A stretch of 64,000 bases of DNA from Sulfurovaceae bacterium. GTDB taxonomy: Bacteria > Campylobacterota > Campylobacteria > Campylobacterales > Sulfurovaceae. Each line of letters begins with the position of its first letter. The stretch's first letter is position 1. The position numbers were made by a program, and so were the translations under genes. Shown here piece by piece: positions 31,301-42,500 of the stretch. The notes beneath the pieces were generated by a model. It was not told the DNA's origin and ran no database searches. It was given only the letters and a program-made list of their open reading frames with translations. Location: NCBI GenBank assembly GCA_028715055.1, contig JAQTLE010000002.1:124001-188000 (forward strand), written 5' to 3'.

Positions 31301-32922
31301 TCACTCCTTACTACGAAAAAGCATTTGAGCGGCACAGACAAGACCTTGAGGCAGTAGAGCGTGGCGAAAAACCTCACTTGAGGTTTAATAAAAAGCTCGG
31401 GATGATGTATGTGATGATCATTCAGCAGCTTAGGCATTACAAGGGCGATAAAGCCGGGGATCTTATAGTTCTAGAGGAATGGCAAAAAAAAGCGATTGTA
31501 ATATTGGCCGGGTGGCAGAGACAAAGAGAGGATGGCGTGTGGGTACGTCGATTTCGTACGGCATTTATATTTTTACCTCGTAAAAATGGCAAAACCATCT
31601 TTGCTGCAGCTTTTGCTATAGCTGATATGATAGTCAGAGCCGACCAAGGGGGAGAGATATGCTTCTTTGCAACCAAAAGAGATCAGGCAAAGCTGGCATA
31701 TAACCCAACAAAATATATGCTTGAAAATCATCAAGACCTTAAAAAACACACAAAAGAGAGCTATGGGAAGCTTGTTTTTGATAAAAGCGGCACTGAGCTT
31801 TATACATTGGGCCGCGATAGTGACACACAAGATGGACTCAATGTAAGTGTAGGCATCGGCGATGAACATCATGCCCACAAAGATGATAGCCTCTGGGATG
31901 TGGTGAAATCATCCCAAATGGCAAGACGTGAGCCTCTCATGATCAGCATTACGACTGCCGGTTTTAACGTAGCCTCTCCTGCTTATACTCTGTATGAGTA
32001 TGCAAAGAACATACTAGACGGAGTAATAGAAGATGATTTTTTCTTTGGATTTATCGCTGAAGCTCCCAAAAAGCCAGATGATGAGCCCGACTGGTACTTT
32101 AAAGAAGAGGTTTGGAGCGCAGCCAACCCTAACTATGGGGTGAGTGTAGATAAAGAGGAGTTTGCATCCGCTGCCAAAGAGGCGCAAAGTCGTCCGGAAA
32201 AGCTAAATAATTTTTTGGTTAAGTACCTAAATGTATGGACCAATGCCGCTGAGGCGTTTTTGCCGTTCAACAAATGGCTCGAGTGTAAGGGGGAAGTCAA
32301 GATAGGAAACATTATCGGCGGGCTTGATATGTCAAAGGCTGATGACTTCACCGCATATGTACGAGTCTCAGTGATAGATGGCAAATATCACATAAGCCCT
32401 AAATTTTACATACCCAAAAATAATGTGTTTGATAGAGAAAGAGAGTTGCGGGTACCGCTCTCTAGCTGGGTGGAGCAAGGGTATATCACGGCGACAGACG
32501 GCGACAGCATAGATGAGGACTTTATCATATCTGATATTCAAAAAGACATGCCGGACATGGAAGCTTTTTGTTACGACACATATAAGGCTACCAGGATCGT
32601 CAATATAATGCAAGATGACGGTTATGATAGCTGTATACCCATAAGACAAGGTTTTTTGTCGCTTTCAGAGCCTACTTTTTTCTTACTAAAGCTCATCAAA
32701 GACGGAGATGTAGTGCATGACGGCAATCCGGTTATGACTTGGATGATAAGCAATTTGGCTATTTTGACCGATGCCGCAGGCAATATCAAGCCAAATAAAT
32801 CGGATTATAACCGCAAAATTGATGGGGTAGCCGCATTTATCAACACACTCGCGTATCTAATACACGAAACTCCAAAGCAGGAAAAGTCAATATATGAGGA
32901 GAGAGGGATGCGGTCCTTGTAA
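31297..32922 (+). CDS. terminase large subunit
   Basis: FLPRKNGKTIFAAA Walker A; GIGDEHHAH Walker B-like. Confidence 0.93.
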   Translation: MITPYYEKAFERHRQDLEAVERGEKPHLRFNKKLGMMYVMIIQQLRHYKGDKAGDLIVLEEWQKKAIVILAGWQRQREDGVWVRRFRTAFIFLPRKNGKTIFAAAFAIADMIVRADQGGEICFFATKRDQAKLAYNPTKYMLENHQDLKKHTKESYGKLVFDKSGTELYTLGRDSDTQDGLNVSVGIGDEHHAHKDDSLWDVVKSSQMARREPLMISITTAGFNVASPAYTLYEYAKNILDGVIEDDFFFGFIAEAPKKPDDEPDWYFKEEVWSAANPNYGVSVDKEEFASAAKEAQSRPEKLNNFLVKYLNVWTNAAEAFLPFNKWLECKGEVKIGNIIGGLDMSKADDFTAYVRVSVIDGKYHISPKFYIPKNNVFDRERELRVPLSSWVEQGYITATDGDSIDEDFIISDIQKDMPDMEAFCYDTYKATRIVNIMQDDGYDSCIPIRQGFLSLSEPTFFLLKLIKDGDVVHDGNPVMTWMISNLAILTDAAGNIKPNKSDYNRKIDGVAAFINTLAYLIHETPKQEKSIYEERGMRSL

Positions 32923-33003
32923 TATTTTTTGAGCTATGGCGGTCATACCAATGGATGTTGGTGACGTAATCGCTATGATTTGAAAAAAGCAAGGATTTTT
33001 GGT

Positions 33004-33213
33004 ATGACCGAAGAACTAAAGTTTGTGCTACTTTATCGCATTTTATTAACAATACTTTTTTTTATTTTGTCATCTTCTTTTTTAATACTGCCTTTGGGCT
33101 GGTGGAGCACACAGCTTTTCAGAATAGCTGCCGGCTTTGCAGTTATCTCCCAGTCTTCCTTGACTCTTTATGACATATACAAACTAGACAAGGCCGCAGA
33201 TGATAAGGAATAA
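33004..33213 (+). CDS. small two-TM protein
   Basis: hydrophobic ORF between terminase and portal. Confidence 0.5.
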   Translation: MTEELKFVLLYRILLTILFFILSSSFLILPLGWWSTQLFRIAAGFAVISQSSLTLYDIYKLDKAADDKE

Positions 33214-34405
33214 TCTTTTTAAAAAAAGAGAACTCTATCCGCTGAGCAGCCCAGAGTTGGCTTCTATATTTTCTAATCTTTTTATTACTTCAAAGTCAGG
33301 CATAAAAGTTACACAAGAAACAGCCATGAGGCATACTACAGTATTTGCCTGCTATATCGTATTATGTGAAGGTGTCGCGGGGCTACCTCTGACGCTAATG
33401 AGACGTAAAACAATAAATGGCAAGGTGATAAAAGAAAAAGCAGTCACACACAATCTATATAATACACTTCATTTGAAACCAAACAATGAGATGACCTCTT
33501 TTACATGGGTATACGCCTTGATGTTAAATCTCATCAGTAGGGGCAATGGCTTTTCCCAAATAATCAGAAACAATAGGGACCAGGTCATAGGGTTTTACCC
33601 TTTACTCTCAGATAATATGAGAATAGTCAGAAGCGAAAGCGGGGAGTTGGGGTTTATTTATGCATCAAGCAATAATGGGGAAGTTTTTCTAGACAAAAGA
33701 GAAGTGCTGAATGTTGTAGGTCATTCACTTAATGGCATAACGGGGATAACCCCCATCCAAGCCAACGCAAATTCCTTGGGACTTTCTATTGCAATGGAAG
33801 AGTTCGGATCTAGTTTTTTTAAAAATGGGGCAAATGGAACGGGGGTTTTTACCACTCCACAGGAACTTAGCGACCCTGCATTTAAACGTCTCAAAGAAGA
33901 TCTAGGTAAAAATTATACCGGGTTAATGAATGCAGGGAAACCTATGCTGCTAGAAAGCGGGCTTGATTTTAAACGCATCACAATCCCTAATAATGATAGT
34001 CAATTCTTAGAATCCAGAAAATATCAAAGAAGTGAGATAGCTTCTATATTCCGCATACCTCTTCATATGATAAACGACTTGGAAAAATCAAGTTTTAATA
34101 ATATGGAGCAACAATCTCAAGATTTTGCAACATATACACTCCAACCATGGATTACTCGCATAGAACAAGCCCTAAATATTGCTCTATTTGATGGTGATAC
34201 AGAATATTTTGTGAAGTTTAATATGGGGGCATTATTACGAGGCGATACTGCAACAAGGTATGAGGCATATGGTAAAGCTATACGAGATGGCTGGATGACG
34301 CGTAATGAAGCAAGAGAAATGGAAGATAAAAACCCAATAGATGGGCTAGACGATCCGATAATACCATTAAATATGACATCAGGAGGTATAAATGGCACGA
34401 AGTAA
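33200..34405 (+). CDS. portal protein (HK97 family)
   Basis: phage portal motifs, order. Confidence 0.9.
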   Translation: MIRNNLFKKRELYPLSSPELASIFSNLFITSKSGIKVTQETAMRHTTVFACYIVLCEGVAGLPLTLMRRKTINGKVIKEKAVTHNLYNTLHLKPNNEMTSFTWVYALMLNLISRGNGFSQIIRNNRDQVIGFYPLLSDNMRIVRSESGELGFIYASSNNGEVFLDKREVLNVVGHSLNGITGITPIQANANSLGLSIAMEEFGSSFFKNGANGTGVFTTPQELSDPAFKRLKEDLGKNYTGLMNAGKPMLLESGLDFKRITIPNNDSQFLESRKYQRSEIASIFRIPLHMINDLEKSSFNNMEQQSQDFATYTLQPWITRIEQALNIALFDGDTEYFVKFNMGALLRGDTATRYEAYGKAIRDGWMTRNEAREMEDKNPIDGLDDPIIPLNMTSGGINGTK

Positions 34406-35048
34406 AGTAGAAATCATCGCACGAATGAATGAGATAGGCGTATTGAGGCGCGTTTGTATTGGGAAGTGTCCAGCCACAAGAGTGGACGGAGGAGTACCTA
34501 TAGATATTGAAAAACGTCTTGTGCCGTTTGTGCTTGTGAGCGAAAATAATGCTGGTGAAAGATATGACTGGTGGGCAGATGAAGTATATATAGAAGAGCT
34601 TGATGTTGCTGGAGCAAGCTACGAGCGCTTGCGAACATTTTTCACCGATCACTTTCGAAGCGTGGACAATGCCATTGGGCGCATTGAAAACATACGCATA
34701 GAAGACGGGAGGATCAAGGCGGATGTTATTTTCGGAAGCGACGAAAGAAGTAATACAATATTTGAAAAATACCGTGACGGGATTCTCACTGATGTCAGTA
34801 TTGGCTATTACATTAATGATGTGACTGTTACTGAAAAAAAAGGTGAACCTACTCACGTATTGGTAACTGACTATGAGGTGGTTGAGCTGTCCGCTGTGTG
34901 GCGCGGCTTCGACCCTGGAGCAAATGCGTCTAGGGGAGCTAAAATTGAAACCGACGATGAAATAAACGGTAGTCAGACTCCAGAAATGGATGGTCGATCG
35001 GTGGATGTCCTAAGAAGAAAATTAAAATTGAAAGGGAAAATAGCATGA
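34392..35048 (+). CDS. HK97-family prohead protease
   Basis: position and TDVSIGYYINDVT...YEVVELSAVWRGFDPGA. Confidence 0.85.
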   Translation: MARSKVEIIARMNEIGVLRRVCIGKCPATRVDGGVPIDIEKRLVPFVLVSENNAGERYDWWADEVYIEELDVAGASYERLRTFFTDHFRSVDNAIGRIENIRIEDGRIKADVIFGSDERSNTIFEKYRDGILTDVSIGYYINDVTVTEKKGEPTHVLVTDYEVVELSAVWRGFDPGANASRGAKIETDDEINGSQTPEMDGRSVDVLRRKLKLKGKIA

Positions 35049-36223
35049 CATTAAAACAAAGATTGGAAGCGCTGAGAGCACAGCGAACAGTAAAACAAGA
35101 CGAGATGAATGCTCTTCTAAATAAGGCATCTGAAGAAAAAAGAAGCCTAAATGATGAAGAGTCAACAAGATATGACGCTCTTGATTCGGAGTTCGACTCT
35201 ATTTCTGCAGATATGAAGCGTGTTGAAAAGCAAATCGAGAGGGAAAGAGATCTTGACCAACCACAAAGAAAGCCGCTTCATAATGAAGGCAGCCAAGAAC
35301 AACGCGATGAAGATGCGCAACTTTATCAAAGAGCATTCTGGAAAGCACAAAAAGGTGAAGCACTTACTCCTGATGAATCAAGATCACTAAACATAGGTAC
35401 TGCCGACAAGGGCGGCTATTTGGTTCCTGAAAGCTTTGCAACTACGATCATCGCGAAACAGACTGAAAAGTCATACATGAGGGGTATTGCAACGGTATCT
35501 GCTTCAACATCGACCGAGAACCTTCCCGTAGAAGGCGATGATGGCGAGAATGGTTGGATTGACGAAGAAGGCGATTATCCAGAATCTGATCCTACTATCG
35601 GCAAAGTACAGCTTGCAGCGTGGAAAACAGGACGTATCGTCAAGGTAACAGAAGAGTCTCTTAAAGACACTGCCCCTGCTATCGAAGCATATGTTTCTAT
35701 GAAGTTTGCAAAATCAACAACAAAAGCTGAAGAAGCGGCATTTGTATCCGGAAACGGTACTAAAAAACCTATAGGGTTTTTAGTGACTGCTCAAACTGGT
35801 GTGACAGCAGCATCTGCTACGGCTATCACTTCTGATGAGATTATCGATCTTAAATATAGTCTAGATGAAGATTATGATCAAAATGCTGTTTGGATGATGA
35901 ACAGAAAAACACTCAAAACAATCAGAAAAATGAAAGACGCGAACGGTGACTATCTATGGTCTAAAGGTTTTGGCGGGGAGCCAGACACACTTGATGGGAA
36001 GCCAATCGTTGTGAATAAGCATATGCCAGATATTGCCACAGGGACTGCCCCTATCGCATACGGAGATTTCAGCTACTACCACATCAAAGACAGATTGGCG
36101 ATGGACCTTATGAAGCTTGATCAGCTGTATGCAAAAACTGGGCATGTTGGATTCCGTATCACAAAACGCGTTGACGGTAAGCTTGTTCTTGCTGAAGCAG
36201 TTAAAAAACTGGTAATGGCATAA
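35045..36223 (+). CDS. major capsid protein (HK97 fold)
   Basis: coiled N-terminal delta domain then GGYLVPESFATTII. Confidence 0.93.
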   Translation: MTLKQRLEALRAQRTVKQDEMNALLNKASEEKRSLNDEESTRYDALDSEFDSISADMKRVEKQIERERDLDQPQRKPLHNEGSQEQRDEDAQLYQRAFWKAQKGEALTPDESRSLNIGTADKGGYLVPESFATTIIAKQTEKSYMRGIATVSASTSTENLPVEGDDGENGWIDEEGDYPESDPTIGKVQLAAWKTGRIVKVTEESLKDTAPAIEAYVSMKFAKSTTKAEEAAFVSGNGTKKPIGFLVTAQTGVTAASATAITSDEIIDLKYSLDEDYDQNAVWMMNRKTLKTIRKMKDANGDYLWSKGFGGEPDTLDGKPIVVNKHMPDIATGTAPIAYGDFSYYHIKDRLAMDLMKLDQLYAKTGHVGFRITKRVDGKLVLAEAVKKLVMA

Positions 36224-36235
36224 AAGTAGTCCGCC

Positions 36236-36760
36236 ATGAAAATAAAACTACTTGTAGGGCGCGTATCTCTAGAAGGGGCACATAAGCCCGGGGAGATAAT
36301 CAGCGTTGATGACAGAGAAGCGTTGGCTCTTATCAGTTCAATACCATCTCAAGCAGAAGCGGTTAATAAGGCAGAGTTTAAAAATCTAGTAGAGCGTGTC
36401 GAGAAAAATAAACAAGAAGAGTTCGACAAACAAGCGCAGATCATAGCAATTCAGAAAAAGGAAGAGCTGACAAATGAAGCAGATACTTTGCTGGAAAATA
36501 CACTGGCAATCGTTGCCACCTTGAGCAGCAATGATCCTGAGTTTAAAGATAGATTTTTGGAAAGCTTCCATGAAAAATGGCTAGTTGCATTCCCAGAAGA
36601 TGATGCGAATGCCAAAGCAGACGCAGAAGCCAAAGCAGCTAAAGAAAAAGCAGACGCAGAAGCCAAAGCAGCTAAAGAAAAAGCAGACGCAGAAGCCAAA
36701 GCTAAAGAAGCTGTTGTAGGAGGCAAGGATGAAAACAAAACTGATCCAGCCGCCAACTGA
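36236..36760 (+). CDS. hypothetical head-region protein with Ala/Lys/Asp repeats
   Basis: AKAAKEKADAE repeats. Confidence 0.55.
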   Translation: MKIKLLVGRVSLEGAHKPGEIISVDDREALALISSIPSQAEAVNKAEFKNLVERVEKNKQEEFDKQAQIIAIQKKEELTNEADTLLENTLAIVATLSSNDPEFKDRFLESFHEKWLVAFPEDDANAKADAEAKAAKEKADAEAKAAKEKADAEAKAKEAVVGGKDENKTDPAAN

Positions 36761-37277
36761 TAGCGCAGTTTCTATTCTAGATGCGAAGTCGCATTATCGT
36801 ATCTTGGATGATGGGTCGGATGTAGATATACAGCTGACTATCGATGCGGCTACGGATAAAGCGGAGCAGATGACAAATCGTCAGCTTTGCAAGGCTACGT
36901 ATGAAGGGTATTTGGATAACTTTAAGACTTCTAAAATACCAAAGCCTCCTTTGGTAGAGGTCAAAAAAGTAGAGTATCTCAATACTGACGGAGAGCGAGT
37001 AGCCTATACTGATTATGAGGTGGACTCTTTGGTGGAGCCGGCGGAGATTTGCTTTAATTCAACTCCGACAGATTACAAGGGCGGTAAAAATAGCGTCATT
37101 GTGACTTTCGAGTGCGGGTATGGAAACGTACCTGCTGCTATCAAGCAGTGGGTACTCATCAATGGTCTGACGTATTATGAAAATCGCGAAAACATCGTGG
37201 TGGGCACTATCGTGGACACCGATAACAAAAAATATACTGACCATCTGCTGGATGACTACAGGATCATACCGGTATGA
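36729..37277 (+). CDS. head-tail connector (gp6-like)
   Basis: HYRILDDGSDVDIQLTIDAATDKAEQMTNRQL; order. Confidence 0.8.
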   Translation: MKTKLIQPPTDSAVSILDAKSHYRILDDGSDVDIQLTIDAATDKAEQMTNRQLCKATYEGYLDNFKTSKIPKPPLVEVKKVEYLNTDGERVAYTDYEVDSLVEPAEICFNSTPTDYKGGKNSVIVTFECGYGNVPAAIKQWVLINGLTYYENRENIVVGTIVDTDNKKYTDHLLDDYRIIPV

Positions 37278-37597
37278 GAATAGGGCCACTTAATCGCTTG
37301 ATAACCATAGAGCAAAAAGCCCAGACGCGCGACGCTCTTGGCGGTGTTGCTGCTGGGTGGAGTGAATTTACCAAAGCGTGGGCAGCTATCAACCCGGTAA
37401 GCGGCAGCTCGAGATATGTATCAGCCGAGCGACACTCAGAGGCGACACATCAGATAACTATCAGATGGGTAAATGGTGTGACACCTAAAATGAGAGTGGT
37501 TTATGGAATTAGAGTTTTTGAGATCATCTCTGCTCTCAATATCGCGGAGCGAAACAAGCAGATGATAATAGTGGCAAAAGAGGTGCTAGATGGCTAA
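37274..37597 (+). CDS. head-tail adaptor
   Basis: MRIGPLNRLITIEQKAQTRDALGGVAAGWSEF. Confidence 0.85.
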   Translation: MRIGPLNRLITIEQKAQTRDALGGVAAGWSEFTKAWAAINPVSGSSRYVSAERHSEATHQITIRWVNGVTPKMRVVYGIRVFEIISALNIAERNKQMIIVAKEVLDG

Positions 37598-38054
37598 TAT
37601 GACAGAGAGTTTCGCGAATGTGCAAAAGGCATTGAGCAAACTGCCTACGCATTTACAAGACAGGGTTGTAGTAGGCGCAACGCGAGCAGCGGCTCAAGTT
37701 GTTGCAGATGAAGCAAAACAAAATGTGCCTGTCGATACCGGGCTTTTGAAAAAAAGCATCGGAGTAGCACAAGCCAAGAAGTCTGATACCAAGCTTGGCC
37801 ACGTCAAATTTTATGCAGTAGCAAAATCAAAAATAAGAGGTACTTCCCAAATAGATGTTGGAGGTCAAAAAGGTAAACTTAAATACAAGATACATGCGTG
37901 GTATGCACACATGGTCGAGTTTGGCACGTCCAAAATGGCAGCAATCCCATTTATGAGGCCAGCCTTTGAAAATAGCGGCGAAAAATCTGTGAGCGCGTTC
38001 CAAGAGTATGCGCTTAAACGAGTAGATAAAGAGATAACGAAGCTGAAAAAATGA
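37590..38054 (+). CDS. HK97 gp10-like protein
   Basis: VPVDTGLLKKSIGV...HMVEFGTSKMAAIPFMRPAF. Confidence 0.88.
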   Translation: MANMTESFANVQKALSKLPTHLQDRVVVGATRAAAQVVADEAKQNVPVDTGLLKKSIGVAQAKKSDTKLGHVKFYAVAKSKIRGTSQIDVGGQKGKLKYKIHAWYAHMVEFGTSKMAAIPFMRPAFENSGEKSVSAFQEYALKRVDKEITKLKK

Positions 38055-38401
38055 TAGAAACAGAACTCCTTGATCATCTAAAACGTCAATTGCCTGCTTT
38101 GGCTGAGAGGATATATCCCCAGATCATGCCGCAGGGGTGCGTGAAGCCTGCTTTGGTCTATACCGTAGTCAATAGCAGTGATAACCAAGGATTAGAGGGG
38201 TGCGTATCATCAGAAAATACGAGAGTGCAGATAGATGTATATGCGAGCAGCTATTTAGAGGCTAAGACAGTAAAAAACGAGGTGAAAGCCGCTCTTTACT
38301 CATTTGGCTCCATCCCATACGCTATGAATAGCAGGGATGGGGTATATGAAGAAGAGGTCGGGCTTTTTAGACAAATAATTGACTTTAATATAAGGAAGTA
38401 A
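38051..38401 (+). CDS. tail completion protein (DUF3168-like)
   Basis: size, order, AERIYPQIMPQGCVKPALVYTVV. Confidence 0.8.
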   Translation: MIETELLDHLKRQLPALAERIYPQIMPQGCVKPALVYTVVNSSDNQGLEGCVSSENTRVQIDVYASSYLEAKTVKNEVKAALYSFGSIPYAMNSRDGVYEEEVGLFRQIIDFNIRK

Positions 38402-38402
38402 C

Positions 38403-38867
38403 ATGGCAGCAACAGGCGAAACCAACTACAAAGGAACGGCCGTAGAAGTAGCAAAAAACGGCACGACCACATGGGATAAATTTGTATGTAACGAAAATGC
38501 GATCGAGATAGACTTCGGCACTGATGCGACATCTTCTAGAGTATGTCTTGAGACGGGGGAAGAAATAGTCGGAGCTGGCTCAACTTCATACGGAGAGCAA
38601 GAATTGGACTATGTATGGACGCAAGAGCTGACAAATGCAGCTGATACCACCATCCGTAATGCGAAGATAGCTACAGCAATCGCTGATAAAAAAGTGAATC
38701 TAAGGATCACAATGAATAACAAGACGGGGGTTGAGACAAAAGGAACGTTATACCTCGTCCCATTTATCGTGACGGGGTATAAGCACTTGGGCGTCAAAGA
38801 CGGCGTATGGACCACTAAAGCAAAAATCAAACAAATAGGCGTCCCGGTAGAAACACCGGCTGCATAA
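38403..38867 (+). CDS. major tail (tube) protein
   Basis: order between tail completion and chaperone. Confidence 0.75.
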   Translation: MAATGETNYKGTAVEVAKNGTTTWDKFVCNENAIEIDFGTDATSSRVCLETGEEIVGAGSTSYGEQELDYVWTQELTNAADTTIRNAKIATAIADKKVNLRITMNNKTGVETKGTLYLVPFIVTGYKHLGVKDGVWTTKAKIKQIGVPVETPAA

Positions 38868-38931
38868 TTTAGCTGGGTTTTGTCTCCTTCCCCGGCACTA
38901 AAAAAAAGGACCAAATAAAAAAGGAGAGAAC

Positions 38932-39318
38932 ATGGCACAAAAAGTAACGATAACAAAAGAAGAGCTATTCGCGCTATATCCAGCTGAGACAAAAGAAATG
39001 CAAGTCAAAGCTTGGCAAAACATGAGCGTTAAAATAAAAAAATTGACAATAAAGCAAGATGATGAAGTCCAAGCAATGCTTATGAATAATGCATCTGCCA
39101 ATGACCTCAAGGACGGTAAACTAGAGGTAAGTGTGAGCCTGCTTCAAAAGTCTCAATGGTTGGCTGTGTCATATGCTCTAGTAGAGCCAAGGCTCACAGT
39201 AGATGAGATTAGCAGTCTGCCTACTGATGCATTTGCTGGGGTAAGTGAGATCTATGATGCATTGCAAGAATGGGGTAAACCAAAAAAGTCGAGGGGCGAG
39301 AGTTCCTCTTCAAACTAG
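38932..39318 (+). CDS. tail assembly chaperone (G-like)
   Basis: order; A AAA AAG slippery site near the 3' end. Confidence 0.75.
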   Translation: MAQKVTITKEELFALYPAETKEMQVKAWQNMSVKIKKLTIKQDDEVQAMLMNNASANDLKDGKLEVSVSLLQKSQWLAVSYALVEPRLTVDEISSLPTDAFAGVSEIYDALQEWGKPKKSRGESSSSN

Positions 39319-39338
39319 CTATTTGCCTCGGCAAGACC

Positions 39339-39581
39339 GTGGGAGAAATAGAAAACACGATGAGTTCCGGAGAATATCTGGAGTGGCACGAATACTACAA
39401 GATAGAGCCGTTCATGGCGGATAGAAATGAGTTGCAGATGGCGATGTTGTCATCTGCCATGGCGATGGGCAAAACGAAAGTAGGAGATTTTATCATCTCC
39501 AATAAGGCTCTCAAAACAAATAAAAACAGAGATATATCCACAGCATCCGCTGCAGATATAAATAAACTAGCAGGGGTATAG
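39339..39581 (+). CDS. tail assembly chaperone T-domain, read by -1 frameshift
   Basis: -1 frame open from 39288; LAICLGKTVGEIENTMSSGEYLEWHEYYKIEPF. Confidence 0.8.
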   Translation: MGEIENTMSSGEYLEWHEYYKIEPFMADRNELQMAMLSSAMAMGKTKVGDFIISNKALKTNKNRDISTASAADINKLAGV

Positions 39582-39584
39582 CAA

Positions 39585-42500
39585 ATGGCAAGTGTCGGCA
39601 CGGTCGTTATCGAAGTAGATGCTAATATAGCGAAGTTGGTAGAGGGGATGAAAAAATCCCAAAGCCAGCTGTCGAATCTACAAAGAACAGCTATGCAAGC
39701 CAAAGATACTATTGCTAATTTCGCCAAAGCTGCTGCAGGGCTATGGGTAGTTAAGCAAGGCATAGACTTGGCAACGGCTGCAGTTGCAAGTTTTGTGGAT
39801 ACTGCTGCACAATTTGAGCAGTTTGAAACCACGCTAACCTCCATCACCGGCTCAAGCGAGCAAGCAAAACAATCAATGAAGTGGATACAGGATTTCGCTG
39901 CACAAACTCCTTTTAACATCGATAAGGTGACAGAGGCGTTTGTGAAGATGAAAGCATATGGATTAGATCCGCAAGATGGTACACTCAAAGCTCTTGGGAA
40001 TACCGCTGCCGCCATGGGTAAAGATATAGTGGACGCGGTAGAAGCGATGGCGGACGCCGTAACTGGAGAGAATGAGAGGCTAAAAGAATTTGGGATCAAA
40101 GCATCACAAGCAGGACAAAAGGTAGCATATAGCTGGGCGGACAGTTCCGGCAAAATGAGAAATATCTCAATCGCAAATAATAAAGACATCATCCAATCCA
40201 CCCTCACCGCTATATTTAACGAGAAATATGCAGGGGCCATGGAAGCACAGTCCAAAACATGGAAAGGGATGGTATCAAACCTAGAAGATACTTGGACGAT
40301 ATTTAAAAAAGATGTCATGAACGAGGGGCTATTTACATATCTAAAAGGCATATTAGCCACTTTTGGTGATTATCTCAAAAATGGGTTTGATGGTGCCAAA
40401 AATGGCGCAGCATCAATGTCAGATAGCATAATAAGCGGTATTAAGTCTATTATATTGGCAGTAGGAAATATGTATGATGCTTGGAATGGCATTAAACTAG
40501 CCTTTGCCTCTGTCGCCCTGGCTTTTGGGGCGCTTCAAGCTCCGTTCGTGGCCGTAATAAACGTAATGGTCAAGGCTTGGGATTTTCTCGGCACTAGCAT
40601 GCAAAATATATTCAAAGATGCAATCAATCATATTCTAAATAATATGAACCCACTAATAGCCGTTACAAATCTTATAATCAAAGGGCTTAATGCAGCGGGT
40701 CTAAGTTCTGCAAAACCTATAAGTATAGATACAAGCAAATATATTGATTTTGGAGCGTCTGCCGCTAAAACATATGCAACTGAATATAAAGCAACGATGG
40801 TTGATCTCTCTCAATTTGTTAAATCAACATATGCGGATGTAGAAAAGGCTATCGGCAAAAATACTGCTTTAAAAGTAATAAGTGATATAGATAAAAAAAT
40901 AAAAGAAATGTCGAAACCACAAAACAGCTTTGAGGCGCAAAAAGAAGCAGCCAAAGCGGCGCTAGACGCTCTAGGAGCGGGGTATGGGGCTCTAGGAAAT
41001 GCAGCGCAAGGTGCAGGCAAAAAAGGATCTGCCGCCGCAAAAGAGCATGAAAAAGCACTTAAAGATGCCGCCAAAGCTGCAGAGGAATTGGCAGCCAAAC
41101 AAAAAGAAGCATATTATGATTATCTAGAAGTGACCGGCAAAAAAGCAGAGGTGGCAATGGCAAAAGCTATGGACCAATATGACAAATACTCATCACTCCT
41201 ACCTAATGATAAAATTAGAAAAGAGTATTTTGATGGGCTGGTCAAAAACGCGAAAGAAGCAGCGGACAAAATAAAGCTAGATTTCACCGATCAATTCAAA
41301 GGGCTTTTTGAAAATTTATTTAAAGGCGATATGAGTGGTGCGATAAAAGGCTTTTTTGATGGCGTATCTATGGACCTAATGAAAGGCATGATAGATAATT
41401 TATCAAAATCATTTCAAAGCAGTATAAGTAGCATATTTGGCGGACTGGGGGATATGGGGAGCGGGTTAGTAGGATTAGCTCTTGGGTTGGCATCCAAACT
41501 ATTCAGCTCTCATGTCACACAAGCGCAAATTGACGCTGCAAAAGGCAAGTCTGACTTTAGCGATGCTAGTATCAAAAATCTAGGCTCGATGTTCGCGAAT
41601 GTACAGTATCCGATGCTTGAAGTCACCAATAAAATGTATAAAAACATCCGCAATATGGATAACAACTTCCAAAGCGTGGCGCGTGCCATCACCGGCAATG
41701 CAAGTGCAAGCGGTATCGACTTAACGGGGGCGAACTTCGTGAATACTGCAACGAGTGGCTTTCTGGGCTTTTCATCAAAAACCGTCTCGCTTATCGGCAC
41801 CGGCTTAAAATTTGAATTGCAAAACTTGACTGATATGATGGATATGGCTTCATTATCTGTCAAAGGCTATACCTCTAAGCTAGTCGAGAGTTCGTCATTT
41901 TGGGGATTATTTAGCAGCTCCAAGATCCAAACCTCTTTGACAAACTTGCCAGACTCTGTGAAAAAGGACATCTCTAGCGTATTCGCAAGCGGATACCAAA
42001 ACATCATGACAGCAGGCGTGGCTCTAGGATTTAATGAGACGAATATCGCAGATGCCTTAGCAAAAGCCCAATTGAATATAGGCAAGATAGACTTCACAGG
42101 GTTAAGCTCTGCGGAAGTCAGTGAAAGATTTAGCCAAGCGGTGAGTGGGGCGTTTAGTGGAGTGATCAACGGTATATCGATGTTTACGGGATTAGTGGAT
42201 AGATACGCCACGTCAAGCGAAGCTTCCTTGGAAACTTTAGTGCGTATAGCGACCGAATACGATCAAGCCACTCATTCATTTAATCTGATAGGCAAAAACT
42301 TCATAGACGGCATAAATGGCTTCAATAAGCAAATGCAAGTCTTAGATATCGTGAAAAGCACCGGCGGATTGACAAACTTTAGCGACGCTATGGGGTCGTT
42401 CATGTCGAACTTCTACACAGATGCCGAGCAGCTGAAATTCATGCAAAGCTCTATCGGCACTGCGTTCCAAACTCTAGGTCTTAGCACAGTACCGACCACC

